64,000 nucleotides of DNA, from assembly GCA_002238415.1 (NCBI GenBank), contig MPMI01000024.1, positions 26,016-90,015 of the forward strand. The letters run 5' to 3'. A program made the translations under genes and the position numbers. How positions within the stretch are numbered: the stretch's first letter is position 1; each line of letters opens with the position of its first letter. The stretch is from Desulfurellaceae bacterium bin18 (GTDB taxonomy: Bacteria; Desulfobacterota; Binatia; Bin18). Shown here piece by piece: positions 63,975-64,000 of the stretch. The notes beneath the pieces were generated by a model, which saw only the letters and a program-made list of their open reading frames with translations, ran no database searches and was not told the origin of the DNA.

Positions 63975-64000
63975 GGCCTTCCCGTGAAAAGTGTGCGATA

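Overview
The window reads as one contiguous piece of a bacterial chromosome that contains the replication origin. Three things point to a Deltaproteobacteria-like Gram-negative, although no 16S rRNA or other phylogenetic marker was placed: (i) the F1Fo ATP synthase is split, with atpA(3' end)-atpG-atpD-atpC at 1-3064 and an atpI/atpB/atpE block at 26365-28246; (ii) a peroxiredoxin has an in-frame UGA at its peroxidatic position with a bacterial SECIS-like hairpin behind it; (iii) MaoC hydratases, a glutaryl-CoA-dehydrogenase-like enzyme, an SCP2-type thiolase and two amidohydrolase-2 proteins occur together. A secreted SRCR/Calx-beta/LRR protein at the right end is the kind of eukaryote-like protein reported from sponge symbionts, so a host-associated lineage is possible, but this is inference.

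Layout. 1-3.1 kb: F1 ATPase genes closed by a clear terminator. 3.2-6.6 kb: aroC, a small membrane protein, an ABC ATPase, an amidohydrolase. 6.7-13.2 kb: outer-membrane barrel protein, then a minus-strand run ggt - acyl-CoA dehydrogenase - methyltransferase - nth - AmpG-like permease. 13.3-16.7 kb: ssb, MaoC hydratase, radC, two small proteins and the selenoprotein peroxiredoxin, with three copies of a 54-57 bp palindromic repeat between them. 16.6-25.1 kb: gyrA, gyrB, dnaN, oriC, dnaA and an AT-rich upstream region. 25.1-28.3 kb: hemL and the Fo genes. 28.3-38.2 kb: Nramp-like transporter, asd, MaoC protein, glcDEF (glycolate oxidase), a Fic protein with its own operator array, a second amidohydrolase. 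38.2-42.8 kb: aminotransferase, tRNA-Arg(CCU), ureF-ureE-ureD-ureG-ureB on the minus strand. 42.8-54 kb: on the plus strand a porin, the urea ABC transporter urtABCDE, ureA-ureC, then a second copy of the porin. 54-64 kb: thiolase, PIN protein, decayed higB plus higA, Rieske oxygenase, GPP34 protein ending in a cytochrome P450 stub, TetR, an orphan solute-binding protein, and the SRCR/LRR surface protein.

How it fits together. The 39.6-53.9 kb block is a complete urea-use island: entry through the outer membrane (two paralogous porins, inferred role), UrtABCDE import, urease subunits UreABC, and accessory proteins UreDEFG for nickel loading. It is built as two divergent units that share a 357-bp control region containing perfect palindromes. 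The origin region has eight perfect DnaA boxes between dnaA and dnaN, four of them in an exact 11-bp tandem, next to a run of DnaA-trio motifs and an AT-rich stretch; two more perfect boxes lie upstream of dnaA.

Strongest leads: the selenocysteine peroxiredoxin; the dispersed palindrome family that donates stop codons or codons to neighbouring genes; the SRCR/Calx-beta/LRR protein; the fic operator array; the GPP34-P450 fusion remnant; and the split urease bracketed by duplicated porins.
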